Assembly: GCA_039720395.1 (NCBI GenBank)
Contig: CM077823.1
Location: 7,954,107 to 8,018,106 of the forward strand
DNA from: Liquidambar formosana
Taxonomy: Eukaryota > Streptophyta > Magnoliopsida > Saxifragales > Altingiaceae
Direction: 5' to 3'
DNA: 64,000 nt
Below are positions 47,901 to 58,646 of the stretch, one piece after another (within the stretch, counting starts at the first letter, position 1; every line of letters begins with the position of its first letter). The notes beneath the pieces are model-generated. The model searched no databases. It saw only the letters and a list, made by a program, of their open reading frames with translations, and was not told the DNA's origin. A program made the position numbers and the translations under genes.

Positions 47901-48393
47901 TGCAATCAATTCCCATCTTTATGCATGAGTATTCTAGCACTAATTCTTAAAGAGCTTTCATTGAGTAATCATTAGAACAGGTGTTAAGCTTTTAAATGTA
48001 GTAATTGCTCTAAGAGAAAGATTGTTTTATAGCAAATAACTTATATTCAAAGCATTCTAAGGGTTGTGAGAACCCTAGTCAGACAAAGTGTGATTTGTCT
48101 TGGAAGAGAGCTTCTCTTTCTAAAAGGTTTGATCTCCACCTGCAAGGAGATTGTGATAGTGGATTATAGAACCCTCAAGCGAAACTCTTGAGGCGAGGAC
48201 GTAGGCAGGAAGGCCGAACCTCATTAAATCTTGTGTTTGCATTCTCTTACTCTTTCCTACTATTGTGCTTTCAAGATTTACGTATTTGTGCATTCTTATT
48301 GATTCTTGAAGTTTCTCATAAACTGAAAAAGATTTCATAGTTAGCTTTATAATCCTAATTCACCCCCCTTTTGGATTGTTATTTGGGACAACA
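47901..48393 (+). repeat. 3' LTR piece lacking U3
   Basis: It aligns base for base in length (493) with 45960-46452 of the 5' LTR. The match starts at TGCAATCAATTCCC, about 40 bases after the TATA box, so the piece corresponds to roughly R plus U5. Confidence 0.8.
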
Positions 48394-49070
48394 CATGGCA
48401 CGATGTCCCTTTTTATTTTGGGACCGTAGTATAGTCCTAACTCTATTAGCCTTTGTCATTACATATTTTTCATCAATTCTTATATATTAAATGTCCTACA
48501 AACATTTCATAAATAAATGATAAGGAAACAGATTCTAAACACTTGTATGAAAGTGACCCCCTAATATTTTGACTGCAAAGATTTATCTTAATGGATTTCG
48601 AAGCTGACCCATTGTTGTCAAAAACTCAAAATAGAGTGGACTTAATGCATGTACATGTCAGAATGTGGTATGAAATCAAACCTTAGTTTTTTCAAAAAAA
48701 TAATAATTTCATGAACAAAACAAACCCGCATATGCAAAATATGCTTATATACCCCAAAATATGAAAACCTCATATAAATAACCCAACCAACATGTACATT
48801 GATCTACAACAACAAAAAATGCACCTATCTACCTCTCAAACGCTAGCTAGAATTGTGATTCCAAGGGTTTATGCACGTCGATCAGGGTGGAAATAGTAAG
48901 ATTTAAACTCTACAATCGGATTCGAGCTCCCAAGGTCGCGCACTTCACTACTGGCTTCTCCTCTCCCTCACCGATTTCCTTCTCTTTCTTTCTCTTTTTC
49001 TTTCTCGTCTCAGCTAAAAATAGGTAAGAAAACCCTTGAGAAATGGGTTTTAAAAAAAATTAAGAGGGAG
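48394..49070 (+). mobile_element. Gypsy LTR fragment, family C, inverted copy
   Basis: The sequence from CATGGCACGATGTCCC onward is homologous to the reverse complement of 39335-39610, including AGTGACCCCCTAATATTTTGACTG. It then continues into TATA-like and CT-rich sequence up to about 49020. No coding region was seen. Confidence 0.5.
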
Positions 49071-49149
49071 GGGCAAAATGGTCATTTTAAGTCATTGTTC
49101 TTTCTTTCTTTCTTTCTTTTTCTTTTTTTTAAGTGCTATATAATCATTA

Positions 49150-50790
49150 TGTGAGATTTGATATTATAGAATGTCAAATGGTTTGTATCTAATAATTTTT
49201 TCTTAGAAACCCTCTCTTTTTTTTTTTTTTTTTTTTTTTCATACTAGAATTTGGTATTGCATAATATTAAAGGACTGTGTTCTTGTTGTTAAGGGCTGTG
49301 TTCCTTGCTTCCTTTCGCATAATTATAGTAAATTATTGAATTTTCCAAATTTTCTTATACTTGTAGTGAAGGCTTAATTGGAAAAAAACTAATATAAAGA
49401 AAATATATGGACTTTCTAAATTAGTCTACTTACCAATTATAACTTCCAATTAATTAGATTGCATTTATGTCTTGTGGAGTATTTGGAGGGCTCAGAATAA
49501 ATATGTACTTGAAAGCACTTCTTTTAGTCCTTTGATAGTTCTCATAATGATTCTGAAGAGCATGATACAATTTTTCCAAACAGTTAGTTCAAACTAAAAT
49601 AATTAACTAATTTGTCGGTATTTTTTTTTTTTTTTTGTTCTTTTGACTAAACGATAGGAGAACACACACCCATACACACACCCAAGTAGAGTCAAAACCA
49701 AGACCTCTGTAAACCCCACATCCCTATTGGGATTGGACATGCCCATAAACGCAAGGTCAATGGCAATCCGTCAGTATTTAAGACTAACGGTTTGTTGTTA
49801 TGGGCTGTATTCCTTACTTCCTTTCACATAATTATGGTAAATTATTAAATTTTCTATATTTTCTTGTAGTGAAGGCCTAATTGGAAAAAACTGAATACTT
49901 GTAGTGATGGCTTTAATTGGAAAAAACCAAATGGTTATAAAATGTCAAATGATTTGTCTCTAATAATTTGTTCTTAGAAAACCCAATTTCTTTTTTCTTT
50001 TTTTTCTTTTTTTTTTCCAACCAGTATTTGGTATTGCAGAATATTAAAGGCCTGTGTTCTTGTTGTTATGGGCTGTGTTCCTTACTTCCTTTCACATAAT
50101 TATGGTAAATTATTAAATCTTCCAGATTTTCTTATGCTTGCAGTAAAGCCTTAATTGGAAAAAACCAAGTACTCCCTCCATCCAAAAAGATTGGCCTTAC
50201 TTATTCCAAAATGTTTATCATTTTGAAAAGTCAAATTATAAATTTTCTTAACTTTCTCATACTATTCTTTATTACATTAAGAATTACTTTAAACACATAA
50301 CTAATACATTGATAATAGGATAATAAGGATACTTTCAGAAGAAAAAGTTGAGTGGATGACAAATCAATGCATTAATTGATTTTCTTAATTAATATACATG
50401 TTTTTTCCAAGAGACTTATCTCTGTGGGATGGAGGGAGTATAAATCAAATATGTATGGACTTAATTCCTAACTAGTCTACTTACCAATTACAACTTCCAA
50501 TTTTATTTTATTTTATTTTTGTCCATTGATTGATTCAACTTTCAATTCATTTGATTGCGTTATATGTTGTGGCTACTTGCCAATTACAACTTCCAATATA
50601 TTAATTAGATTGCATTATATCTTGTGGAATATTTGGAGGGGTGGTAATATATATGTACTTGAAAGCACATCTGTTAGTCCTTAATTTAGTAGTTCTTATA
50701 ATGCTTATGAAGAGCATGATACAATGTGTCAAAACCGTTGGTTCAAACTAAAAGTAATTAACTAATCTACCGGTATTTAAGACTAACGGT
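49150..50790. repeat. Local tandem duplication downstream of the ZF-HD gene
   Basis: A block beginning TTCTTGTTGTTA, then GGGCTGTGTTCCTT and CTTAATTGGAAAAAAC, is present three times (about 49281-49390, 49790-49895 and 50060-50165). A second block (AGTCTACTTACCAATTA, CTTGTGGA(G/A)TATTTGGAGGG, GAAGAGCATGATACAAT, and so on) occurs at 49420-49620 and 50465-50775. The copies are clearly diverged. A MITE lies within the last copy. Confidence 0.8.
50172..50438. mobile_element. Stowaway-type MITE
   Basis: Terminal inverted repeats CTCCCTCCATCC and GGATGGAGGGAG are flanked by TA on both sides (50170-50171 and 50439-50440). The element is 267 bases and AT-rich inside. This is the standard structure of Tc1/mariner-derived Stowaway MITEs. 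Confidence 0.88.
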
Positions 50791-50799
50791 TTGACAACA

Positions 50800-51387
50800 G
50801 TTTGAAAAATTTTCAAACCATCCATGACGGTTTGAAAATTTTACAAACCAACACGCGGACATCTCAAGGTAAGCATCCAGAATAGAATTTTTCGTGGAAC
50901 ATTTTTGAACATTGAAAAACTAGTTATTGTTTGCAAAACCATCCCAAGGATATACTAATCGTCTCCGGCCCATACATATCTCCGGCAACAAAAAATGATG
51001 TTTCAATAGAGCCGCTAATTTTGCGACTATTTGATGCATCTGCTAGTGCAAAGCAAACAGAATATGCTGCCTGGCTAGCTTCTGGCCGGAGATCATATCC
51101 AATGCCTTTAAAATCTTGGTTCCAAAAACCAATTCAAGGGTATGTCCGCAGCCCCTATATCTGCTGCAACTAAGTTCAAGCTGGATTTCTTGGTTTCAAG
51201 GCAGTATATATACTAAAGGTATGAGATGTCCTGAAACACTCAAACTTATTCTAAAATGTTTTCCATTGCAAACAAGCTTCATAGAAATTGCCATTGCAAA
51301 CAAGCTTTATAGATTCCATCTAGGAGAAACAAAAAGCCAAAAAAAAAAAAAAAAAAAAAAATTGAAAGCAAAGCAGACAAAGAAGCC
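50800..51387. other. 3' flank of the ZF-HD gene
   Basis: Repeats of ACGGTTTGAAAATTTT and its variants lie at 50785-50850, and an A-run of about 20 at 51342-51361. No domain was recognised in the open frames here. It probably holds the gene's 3' untranslated region (51387 downward). Confidence 0.4.
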
Positions 51388-52147
51388 CTAATTTAAAACT
51401 CTTTCCAGCTGAAATGGTAATTGGACCCCATGAGCTTCCCTACGGCGCCTGTTGTTGCCGATCCACACCTTGAAGGAATGAATGGTGATTCCGAGTTCCG
51501 AGCAGAAGTGGCGAATTTCTTCCTCATCATGCCTTTGTGGTCTCCAACCCAACCTCTCCGCAAACTCCGTCATCCTACTCTTTTGCTCCTTTCTAATCCT
51601 CGACCTCCTCTTCTTTGTCGTTTCCACCTCGATCTTGCCAACGATTAAATCGTTTGGTTGCTGATTAACTGCCTTAGGCCTCTGCATTGCCTAGTACCAC
51701 GGGAGGAGGTGATTGAGGTGATGGTGGTGGTGGTGGTGGAGGCAATTGTGGAGGGGGAGGAGGAGGAGGAGGAGATGATAGTGGTGGTGGTAGTAGTGCA
51801 GGCAGTTGTGGAGGAGCAGGAGGAGAGACAGCAATAGCAGCTGGCTGATGATTAAGGAGGCGTAAAACTCCAGAGGGACGGCGGCGACTTGGCAGCACCT
51901 TGCGATGGAAGTTTCGGTGACAGCCGCATACCCCACAGAGTAGAGCCTCTGGGGTCCCATCTTCTCCACCCTTCAAGAATTCGCCACACCCATCAAGGCC
52001 ATAGCGGCCAATTGAGGCCGCGTGGTTGCGCTTGCACTCTTTGTAGCTGGCAGGCTCAAATGTTACCGGTTCACGGTTGATCTGGCAGACTGGATGGTCC
52101 CGAGCTTCACCAGTCCCATCGATGTTTTCAGTTCTGACTCTTGCCAT
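51388..52147 (-). CDS. ZF-HD homeodomain transcription factor, split into two overlapping frames
   Basis: The first frame starts at 52147 and stops at 51674 (157 aa). It has the ZF-HD dimerisation zinc finger at residues 34-83 ([20 protein letters not shown], then [20 protein letters not shown]; Cys38, His42, Cys54, Cys71, Cys74, Cys76, His77 and His81 visible) and a long proline tract. The second frame starts with ATG at 51687 and stops at 51388 (99 aa). It holds the ZF-HD homeodomain at residues 25-84 ([32 protein letters not shown], helix 3 [14 protein letters not shown]). The frames overlap by 14 bases and differ by +1. A TAG in the second frame just upstream (51691-51693) confines any frame change to about 17 bases. 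Family members are usually intronless single ORFs that bind DNA as dimers in the nucleus. It may be a recent frameshift, an assembly error or a real split gene. Confidence 0.85.
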
Positions 52148-52300
52148 GGGAGACAGAGAGAGTGGGGCAAAAATCTACCAGGAGGAGATATCGACATATC
52201 ATATACATGTGTGCGTATATATAGAGAGAGGAAAGAGGAGAGAGGAGAGAGAGAGACGAGAGACAGAGTGCTGACGGTTTTGCATGGACACTGCTAGTTT
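52148..52300 (-). promoter_or_regulatory. CT-rich leader of the ZF-HD gene
   Basis: Directly upstream of the ATG the minus strand is a CT-rich tract (GAGA repeats on plus at 52220-52265), a common feature of plant 5' leaders and core promoters. A TATATATACGC sequence on minus lies at about 52207-52218. Confidence 0.4.
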
Positions 52301-52444
52301 AGAGAAACCGCTGCTGGAAACTCTGCCAACAACGGCATGATAATTGCTATCTGGGATTTTGTGGTAATAAATGAGAATCAAGACTCTTGTGTGACGAGTC
52401 TGTATATTAGACCCAAAACGTGTTCCCAACAAATTAAAAGTAAG

Positions 52445-53284
52445 GATAATACTGGACTCTTTACATAGGAGGAGCAACTGCTCTCCATGCTGATGTGGTA
52501 GATTATAGGACTGCCACATGTCCCACAACAATGAAGAATATATGCTATTCATGTGACAAGTATTAGTTTCCTTCTCTTTTTTCCATTTTGACCGAAATAC
52601 CATTAGTTTTCGAAGAAACTTCTCTCCATATTCAAACCAGTAAAGCACTCCATCTCAGGCATCTTAGTCGGAAACTTCAACACTCCAAATCATGGGCTAC
52701 ACCTATGAATACTTGTAATTCTCCATTGCTATAAATGGAAAAGATGCAAAACAAATCATTTGTTTAGGAGCTTTGGCAAATTCGTAAAAAATTATTATAG
52801 GGCTTGAAAATTGGGGGAAAAAAAAGGGGAACATTTTTTTGGCCGGAAATGATGGAGTTGCAAAGATGGATAGTTGCGAAAATGGCAATGGAGAGTGGCC
52901 GGGGCCGTACCGTCAGCATTGATGATGCAATGGTGGCATGGGATTTGACCGGAAATGGTGAAAAGAGATGTACTGGTTTTCGATGCGGGAAGCTAGAGAA
53001 GCGAAAGAAGGTGGGTTGGTGAGAAGAGAAAGGAGAATGAAGTTGTCTCGTCGGAAATGGAAGTTTCAGACCAAAAAGAATTGTTTGCATGGATAGAGAT
53101 GAGAAAATGAGAGTGGAGAGAGGGGGTTATTTTGGTCCTAAAAAGAAAATGAGAGAAGGTAATATAATGGTCGCACCCACCATTCATTTTTCTTTATAAT
53201 TCTAGACACGTGTTCATCGTATAAAATGCCACATCAATATGGAGGAGCAGCTGCTCCTCGTATGGAAGGAGCTAAGTATTATCC
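52445..53284. mobile_element. MULE-like TIR element upstream of the ZF-HD gene
   Basis: Terminal inverted repeats of about 60 bases (GGATAATACTGGACTC, TACATAGGAGGAGCAACTGC at the left; inverted at the right, ending AGTATTATCC) are flanked by the 10-bp direct repeat TTAAAAGTAA at 52435-52444 and 53285-53294. A 9-10 bp TSD with long TIRs fits Mutator-like elements. The 840-bp body has no transposase. Open frames at 52764-53090 (-) and 52804-53022 (+) are unrecognised and might be captured host sequence. Confidence 0.8.
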
Positions 53285-53294
53285 TTAAAAGTAA

Positions 53295-54290
53295 TCATTG
53301 TTAAAATATTGGCATTCTCTGAGAATTTTACTAGAAATCGCCAGATTATGCATGTGATGGGTTAGACACTTTGATGATTTGGTGGCCGTTTAGAATTGTC
53401 TATCAAGTTTGAGGGTTCATTACAACTATGGATTTTGGTTTCAAACATATCTGGTCATGACAGCAAGAGAAAAAATTGACATATTTACTTGCCTAACAAA
53501 TTGTTGACATAATTAAAATCATGTTTGTGCAAAATTTTATTCACATAAAGAGTCCTTCACTAGTCGATTCTCATCTCTCTCATGTCATGAATCCAAACTA
53601 AGACCAACGATGGGTCTAGTGAAGCTTAAGCCAAATCGATCCAACAGATCAACCATGAAACAATAGGTTTGACCCTGCCATGTACAAAGAGCACAAGCAT
53701 AACAATGTAGCCTGAATCGGCCGCTAAATCATTGATGGGTGTGGTGAGTTTTTGAAGGGTTGAGAGGATGAGACACCAGAGGTACTACTTTGTAGCGCAT
53801 GCACGCAATTGTGACCAAAGCTTCCATCACAACTTGCTGCTACATCACCATCGTGCCCTAGGATTCACCTCCATCACCCTACCACTGCCATTGCTAGCCA
53901 CTCCTCTTGATCCCAAAATAAGAAAAATAGTAATAGGATAAAAGATAAAATGAATAAAAATATATTGGTGTAGATATGTTTGCGGCAATCTACTTCGAGG
54001 ATTCAGTAGCCCTAGTTCTGGTGTTTGAACAATTCTCAATCATCTTGCAACCCACATAAGAAGTTTAGGACAGTAGAAAAATGAAAGCAATGAAAAAAAA
54101 TATGTTCTATTCTATGTGGTTTGAAAAGAGAAGAGGCTACGGTCTATTTAAATATTGAATTTGATCATTAGGATTAACTAAAAATAATAAATGAAAATCA
54201 AATATCCAATAACTGCTACTCTAGTAACGTACGGCAAAAAATTAATGACTCATAATAACCAAAAAAAAAAAAATCACAACAGCTAGTGAT
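53295..54290. other. Spacer, nothing recognised
   Basis: No coding domain or element terminus could be identified. Short frames have no homology I recognise. Confidence 0.4.
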
Positions 54291-55640
54291 GGCGCGGTTC
54301 ACAAATTGTTCAGGATTGGCTTGTAGTTCTTAAAGGAATCAATCCAGATAGAAAACAATGAAAATGAAAAATATAAAAATAATTTTGATATCGATTTCCA
54401 TAACTAAGTTCAAGCTATATTCATGTAAGATTCAAAACCAAAACGCAACATGTAATTAATTTTAAAAACTCATCTTCATTGCCTTTTAGTTGCAATATGA
54501 GCTCAATGAGCTACACAAGTTTCTAGATCCAAAGGTATCCACACCATGCAAAACTCTTAGATTCCCTCAAGTAATTCGCTATTGAAGTAAGACAACAAAA
54601 GAAAAAGAAATAAGGGGAAAGAGAGCTCAAATTCGGCCACTATGGAAGAAAGCATGTGCTAGCATGCTTAAAAAACCCCTTAAATAGTGATCAGCCTAGG
54701 GTAGCGTACCTTAATCCTTATTAGGGGTTCTTGCACTGCAATTTCCCCAAAATTTTTCCATAGTCTTTCTAATAATCTTTTTATTAAAGGCATCCTATTA
54801 ACCATGAATTAGATTTTTTTCCCATTCTCTTGTAACCTAGAATACCCCTTTGCTTATTAGTGTATGAGGTCTATATCTATCAAATAGTAGGAAGGTTGGC
54901 CTGAGTGGAAGGGGCTCTGGTCGCGCGCTTAAGCAAGAGGGTCTCGCGTTCGAGTTCTCGTGGATGCAGCAAACTTTCTTGGGAGAGGTCCCTGCTTTGG
55001 CAATCGACAGTACCTTGAAGGATTAGTCCTAGGCAAAGCTTAGGGACACCTTGGGAAACCAAAAAAAAAAAAAAAAAGTAGGAAGGGGCACCATTTCTCC
55101 TATATGTTTAGGTTTAATTAGAACTCTTTCCTAATTAACATATGAGAGAATAATCTCTTTATTATTAATTCTCAAGGCTTCTCCTAGTCATGAGTGGCAT
55201 ACACCTAGGAGTATGTTATAACACAATCAAGCTAGATATTGTGAAGGATGATAAGTGAATACTTCAATTAAAGTTGAAGTACAATTCTATCTTTCTATCA
55301 ACTAATCCCCCAATCAAGCTACTAGGGTATGGAAATCTATCAATCACCTAGTTTGATATTATGTGACCCATACTCTAATATCAAGTCATGTTGGTGCACT
55401 CGGCCGAAAATCTCTTTTTTGTAAGTTACCCTATTTTGACCAAAAACTTACTTGAATTGTAACTGAGAATGCCACATAGGACATTTTTCTCTATACTAAG
55501 AGTGATTGATCTCTTGTTGACCATCGATCCAATTCGTTTGCCTCCATACGTATATGTTTCATTGAGGCCAACAGATACATGTGTAAGTTCAATTCTCTGC
55601 TTAGAAACTAAGGTCTAACCTCTTTCTTGCTACCAATATA
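54290..55640 (-). mobile_element. Diverged family E LTR
   Basis: Several stretches parallel 25417-27085 in order: TATCCACACC, GAGAGCTC..TTCGGCC, CTTAAATAG, TAATTAGAACTC, CATGAGTGGCATACACCTAG and CAAGTCATGTTG. This suggests an old copy of the same LTR family in the same orientation, with a SINE inserted at 54896. The ends are not exact. Confidence 0.5.
54886..55086 (+). mobile_element. tRNA-derived SINE with A tail and TSD
   Basis: The body (54896-55076) has an A box (TGGCCTGAGTGGA), a B box (GCGTTCGAGTTCTC, about 54947-54960) and an A tail of 18 bases. It is flanked by the exact 10-bp TSD AGTAGGAAGG at 54886-54895 and 55077-55086. The clean tail and TSD suggest a fairly recent insertion into the older LTR. 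Confidence 0.85.
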
Positions 55641-56019
55641 GGCCATTTCATTTCTTCCTTATTCCTTTTTGTATTTTTTATTTTATTTTATTTTAACTCT
55701 TTGACTATTTAAGGTAGAATCACATTAAGGAAACCATTCAACTACCTTTTTTTTTTTTTTTTTTTTTTTTTTTGGCCTTCTTGGTATTCACCTTAAGTTG
55801 GCCAAACCGATATAACCTTAATTTGGCCAAATTTTACTAAAGTTTGGTCACATTACTTTCCATATTTAGTTCCGAAAATTTTAATACTTGCAACTACTCT
55901 CCATATATGTACTTAGTTAGCTGCCATTGCATTGTTTTCCCCATTTTTGGTGTTTTCTTGTGTTCATTTTGAGGTAGTCAAAATTAGGTGTAAGTTCTAA
56001 AAGAAAATAGAATTCACTT
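55640..56019. other. Spacer, nothing recognised
   Basis: A T-run of about 26 lies at 55748-55773. No gene or element terminus was recognised. Confidence 0.4.
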
Positions 56020-56235
56020 TGAAAAACAAAGGAAGCGAAGTGGACAAAGAAACCTTAACTTTTTACTTTGGCAAGCAAGCACCATAATATGAACCCTTTC
56101 TTCTTTCAATTCCCAGCTCCAATAATCAACCACAACATGATATGAGGTGGCTCAAATTCCCTTTGGCCCTTAGTGGTGATTCTAAGTTCTGAGCAGAACT
56201 AGTGAATTTCTTCCTCACCATGCTTTTGTAGCCTC
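56020..56235 (-). pseudogene. Decayed fragment of the ZF-HD gene (homeodomain and 3' flank)
   Basis: 56170-56235 aligns closely with 51480-51545 (TGGTGATTC, AAGTTC, GAGCAGAA, GTGAATTTCTTCCTCA, CATG), which encodes the central homeodomain in the ZF-HD gene. 56020-56070 aligns with the sequence just 3' of that gene (GACAAAGAAACCTTAA). Substitutions destroy the frame, for example a stop in the GAACTAGTGAAT segment. The other half of the homeodomain and the zinc finger are absent. The copy ends exactly where an LTR-like TGTCACTACC starts. Confidence 0.7.
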
Positions 56236-57955
56236 TGTCACTACCCCTAAGAAGAAACCCCTAAAATGTTTGGGATTATCCTCCCTCCCATGGGTGGATA
56301 TAATGGATTGGGCTAATTTGGTAGGTCCTATTGCATGTTGTGTTCCCTATTGGATGGTGATTGAAAAGTGATTTATACCAAACATTTGAAAGATGGTGAA
56401 AAATGGGTTCATTGACTCATTTCCTTATTAATCATGCTTGGAGTCGTCACCTAGCTACCATATATTTATAGACATGGAAGATCCTCTCTAAGGTCTAAGA
56501 TAGTTCTTATTTCTTTTAAACATCGAATGATGTACTTCTAAACATGGTCTGCGTATAAAAAATATAGCTAGGTAATAAGGAGGCTCTAATATGGGCAGGG
56601 AAAGTGTTAACTAGGCACTCCGCCACGTTCATTAACAAACGGTTGCCTTAAATCTTTGACTTTCTTTTATCGTAAACCTTATTCTTAAAATGAAATCCCA
56701 ATTGAGGCTAGAAATCCTAAATAAATACATCGTCCTAGGTTGTGATTTTACTTAGGCCTTATTAATTTACAATTATTTAAGTGACGGGATGAATTGAAAA
56801 CTTAAATGGTTGGTGTCATTGCCTTTGGAGTTGAACCATTTTATTTACAAGAAAGACAACAAAAATCAATTATTTACAAAGGCTTTATGAAAAAGGCAAC
56901 AACTCCAGTTTTTTCAAGGTAACCCTACCCCTTCATGTCGGGACACCTTAAGATTCACAAAGAACAAAGCTTTAGAGCTAATGTTTCCCATGTTAAAGAA
57001 ACTATAAAAGCGAAAGAAAATTATGGTTTCATATAAAATTTCAAATGCTCGATTGATTTTACATTTCTTTTATTTTGTGCTTAGCAAGCTTTTTCATGGT
57101 AGCTCCATCCCTTTATGTTGAGACACCACATCACCTAGTCTTTGCTAATATTTAATTTAGGTTCAATTCTCTAGCCCCGGATCAAAATCAGGAGAAATGA
57201 ACTAGCTAACTTCTGAGAATTAGCATGTCAAGATATAGTGCTCAACTAACCCTTATGTTGGAAAAAGCGCGCTTACATTACATTTATAGAGAAGTTGTAA
57301 GAAGATTATAAAGGTTTCGTTGAACAAAGCAATCGGGACTTACTAATACTAACAAGTTTCCATGAAAACAAGAATTAGCATAAAATAGCGAAAATAACTA
57401 TACCAATTATGTTAAAAAAAATTGCATCTTTATTTATTAAAACTAATGAATATTACATGGGAAATGACGATAATAGTCTCCTACACATACTAAATAAAAA
57501 GATAAGAAAATCTACATCTATTCTTGAAAATGTAAAGTTAAAGTATGTATCATGCTAGAAAAAGTAAAGCAAAATGTAAATAAAGCATAGGAGAGGTGAA
57601 AAGATGCGAACTTTGTAAGCACCTTGCTCTTTTGAGGAGAAAATTTGGAATAACAAATCGGGTGAAAGGATGCCCACTAAACTTCCGCTTAGTGAGGTAC
57701 CGCATATGACATATATGGGTGGAAACTTAGTGAATTATATACTTCATCCTTTATCTTCTATGGTGTCCAAGAATGATCACTTGAGCAAGAGTAGAGATCT
57801 TTATACTTGATGGAGTTCCAAGAGGTGTAGAAGATGTGAGGAGGGAGATTTGATCTTGATGTAGTGTAGGAAAGTGGACTTTTTAAGTGCAAAACACAAG
57901 ACAATGCAACAAGAGGGGGAGGAAGGCTCAAATTCGTAGAGAATAAACTAAACAA
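56236..57955. mobile_element. Tat-like LTR or fragment
   Basis: TGTCACTACCCC at 56236 could be an LTR start. A GGAGTCGTCACCTAGC block lies at 56450, followed by GGGAAAGTGTTAACTAGGCAC, as in Tat/Ogre-type LTRs. There is no coding region. The right end is unclear, because the LINE fragment begins by about 57956. Confidence 0.4.
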
Positions 57956-58262
57956 GGAAATAACTTCGGCCACTTCATATTGTTGCAAGATGTCCTTGAT
58001 TCGCATTCCTTCCTCCATCATTGCCTTGCCAAAAAGAAGCCTATCGTCAACAAAAAATAGGTGTGACACCTTCGGACTTTCCTACAAATAGACATCCCAG
58101 ACAACAAATTTCCTCTTCTGCCTTATGAATTAATGCGGTCTATCCTTATGCAACTAAAATAAAAAGATAATGGGACAAGGGGTCTCCTTGGCAAAGGCTC
58201 CTAGAAGGGTGAAAGTACCTACACTCTATCATACGCCATATTCATGTCATGTTTTAGAGCAA
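57956..58262 (-). pseudogene. LINE reverse transcriptase fragment
   Basis: Minus-strand translation gives LCQGDPLSHYLF (RT domain, RQGDPLSPYLF in active LINEs) and further on SHLFFVDDRLLFGKA (the FADD catalytic box, here FVDD), then DILQQYEVAE. Stops and frameshifts are present. It is cut on both sides. Confidence 0.8.
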
Positions 58263-58646
58263 ACTAGCCAGCACATATAACATTACTCTTTTGAAATTCT
58301 ATAAGAAATGAGTATAAACAAATAGGTGAGAGACCAAGGTATCTATCTATCAATCCCTTTCTGATACTATTAATATGAGCAATGCTATACATCCCTTTTT
58401 TTTTCATTTTTTTCATTTTGTAATTTCTTTCCCTAATAATGTAGTAGCAACCACATCAACAAATGATTTTCTAGCTAGTGTTTTTTTAAATGCTTGCCAT
58501 ATCAATAACCACAATATTAAGGGAAAAATTAGGGAAAAAATTAAAGATCAATAGCATTGTTTGTATACATGGTTATTGATTTCATGCTAATATAGGCCAC
58601 TTCCTTTCTTCCTTTACCAAAAGGAAAATTATTTACCTTTTGATTC
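58263..58646. other. Spacer, nothing recognised
   Basis: AT-rich with short T-runs; no identified feature. Confidence 0.35.

Larger units (their letters stand above)
45158..48393 (+). mobile_element. Copia deletion derivative: LTR, PBS, gag, partial 3' LTR
   Basis: It is the same copia superfamily branch as 20335-21698, in plus orientation. A full 5' LTR (45158-46452), a primer-binding site (46455-46465) and a frame-broken gag (46470-47890) are followed at once by an LTR piece (47901-48393). Protease, integrase, RT, RNase H, the polypurine tract and the U3 part of the 3' LTR are all missing. The left boundary is inferred by alignment and no clean TSD was found. Confidence 0.8.

Noticed and set aside
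51691..51969. 92-codon His/Leu-rich open frame on minus
   Set aside because: It is the alternative frame of the proline-coding repeat in the ZF-HD gene.
54896..54965. Possible tRNA gene (A and B boxes)
   Set aside because: The acceptor stem and anticodon arm do not close, and the unit has an A tail and TSD; it is a SINE.
56236..58068. LTR bounded by TGTCACTACC at 56236 and GGTGTGACA at 58068
   Set aside because: The GTGACA at 58068 lies inside a continuous LINE reverse transcriptase reading frame, and the flanking 5-mers do not match, so it is not an LTR end.
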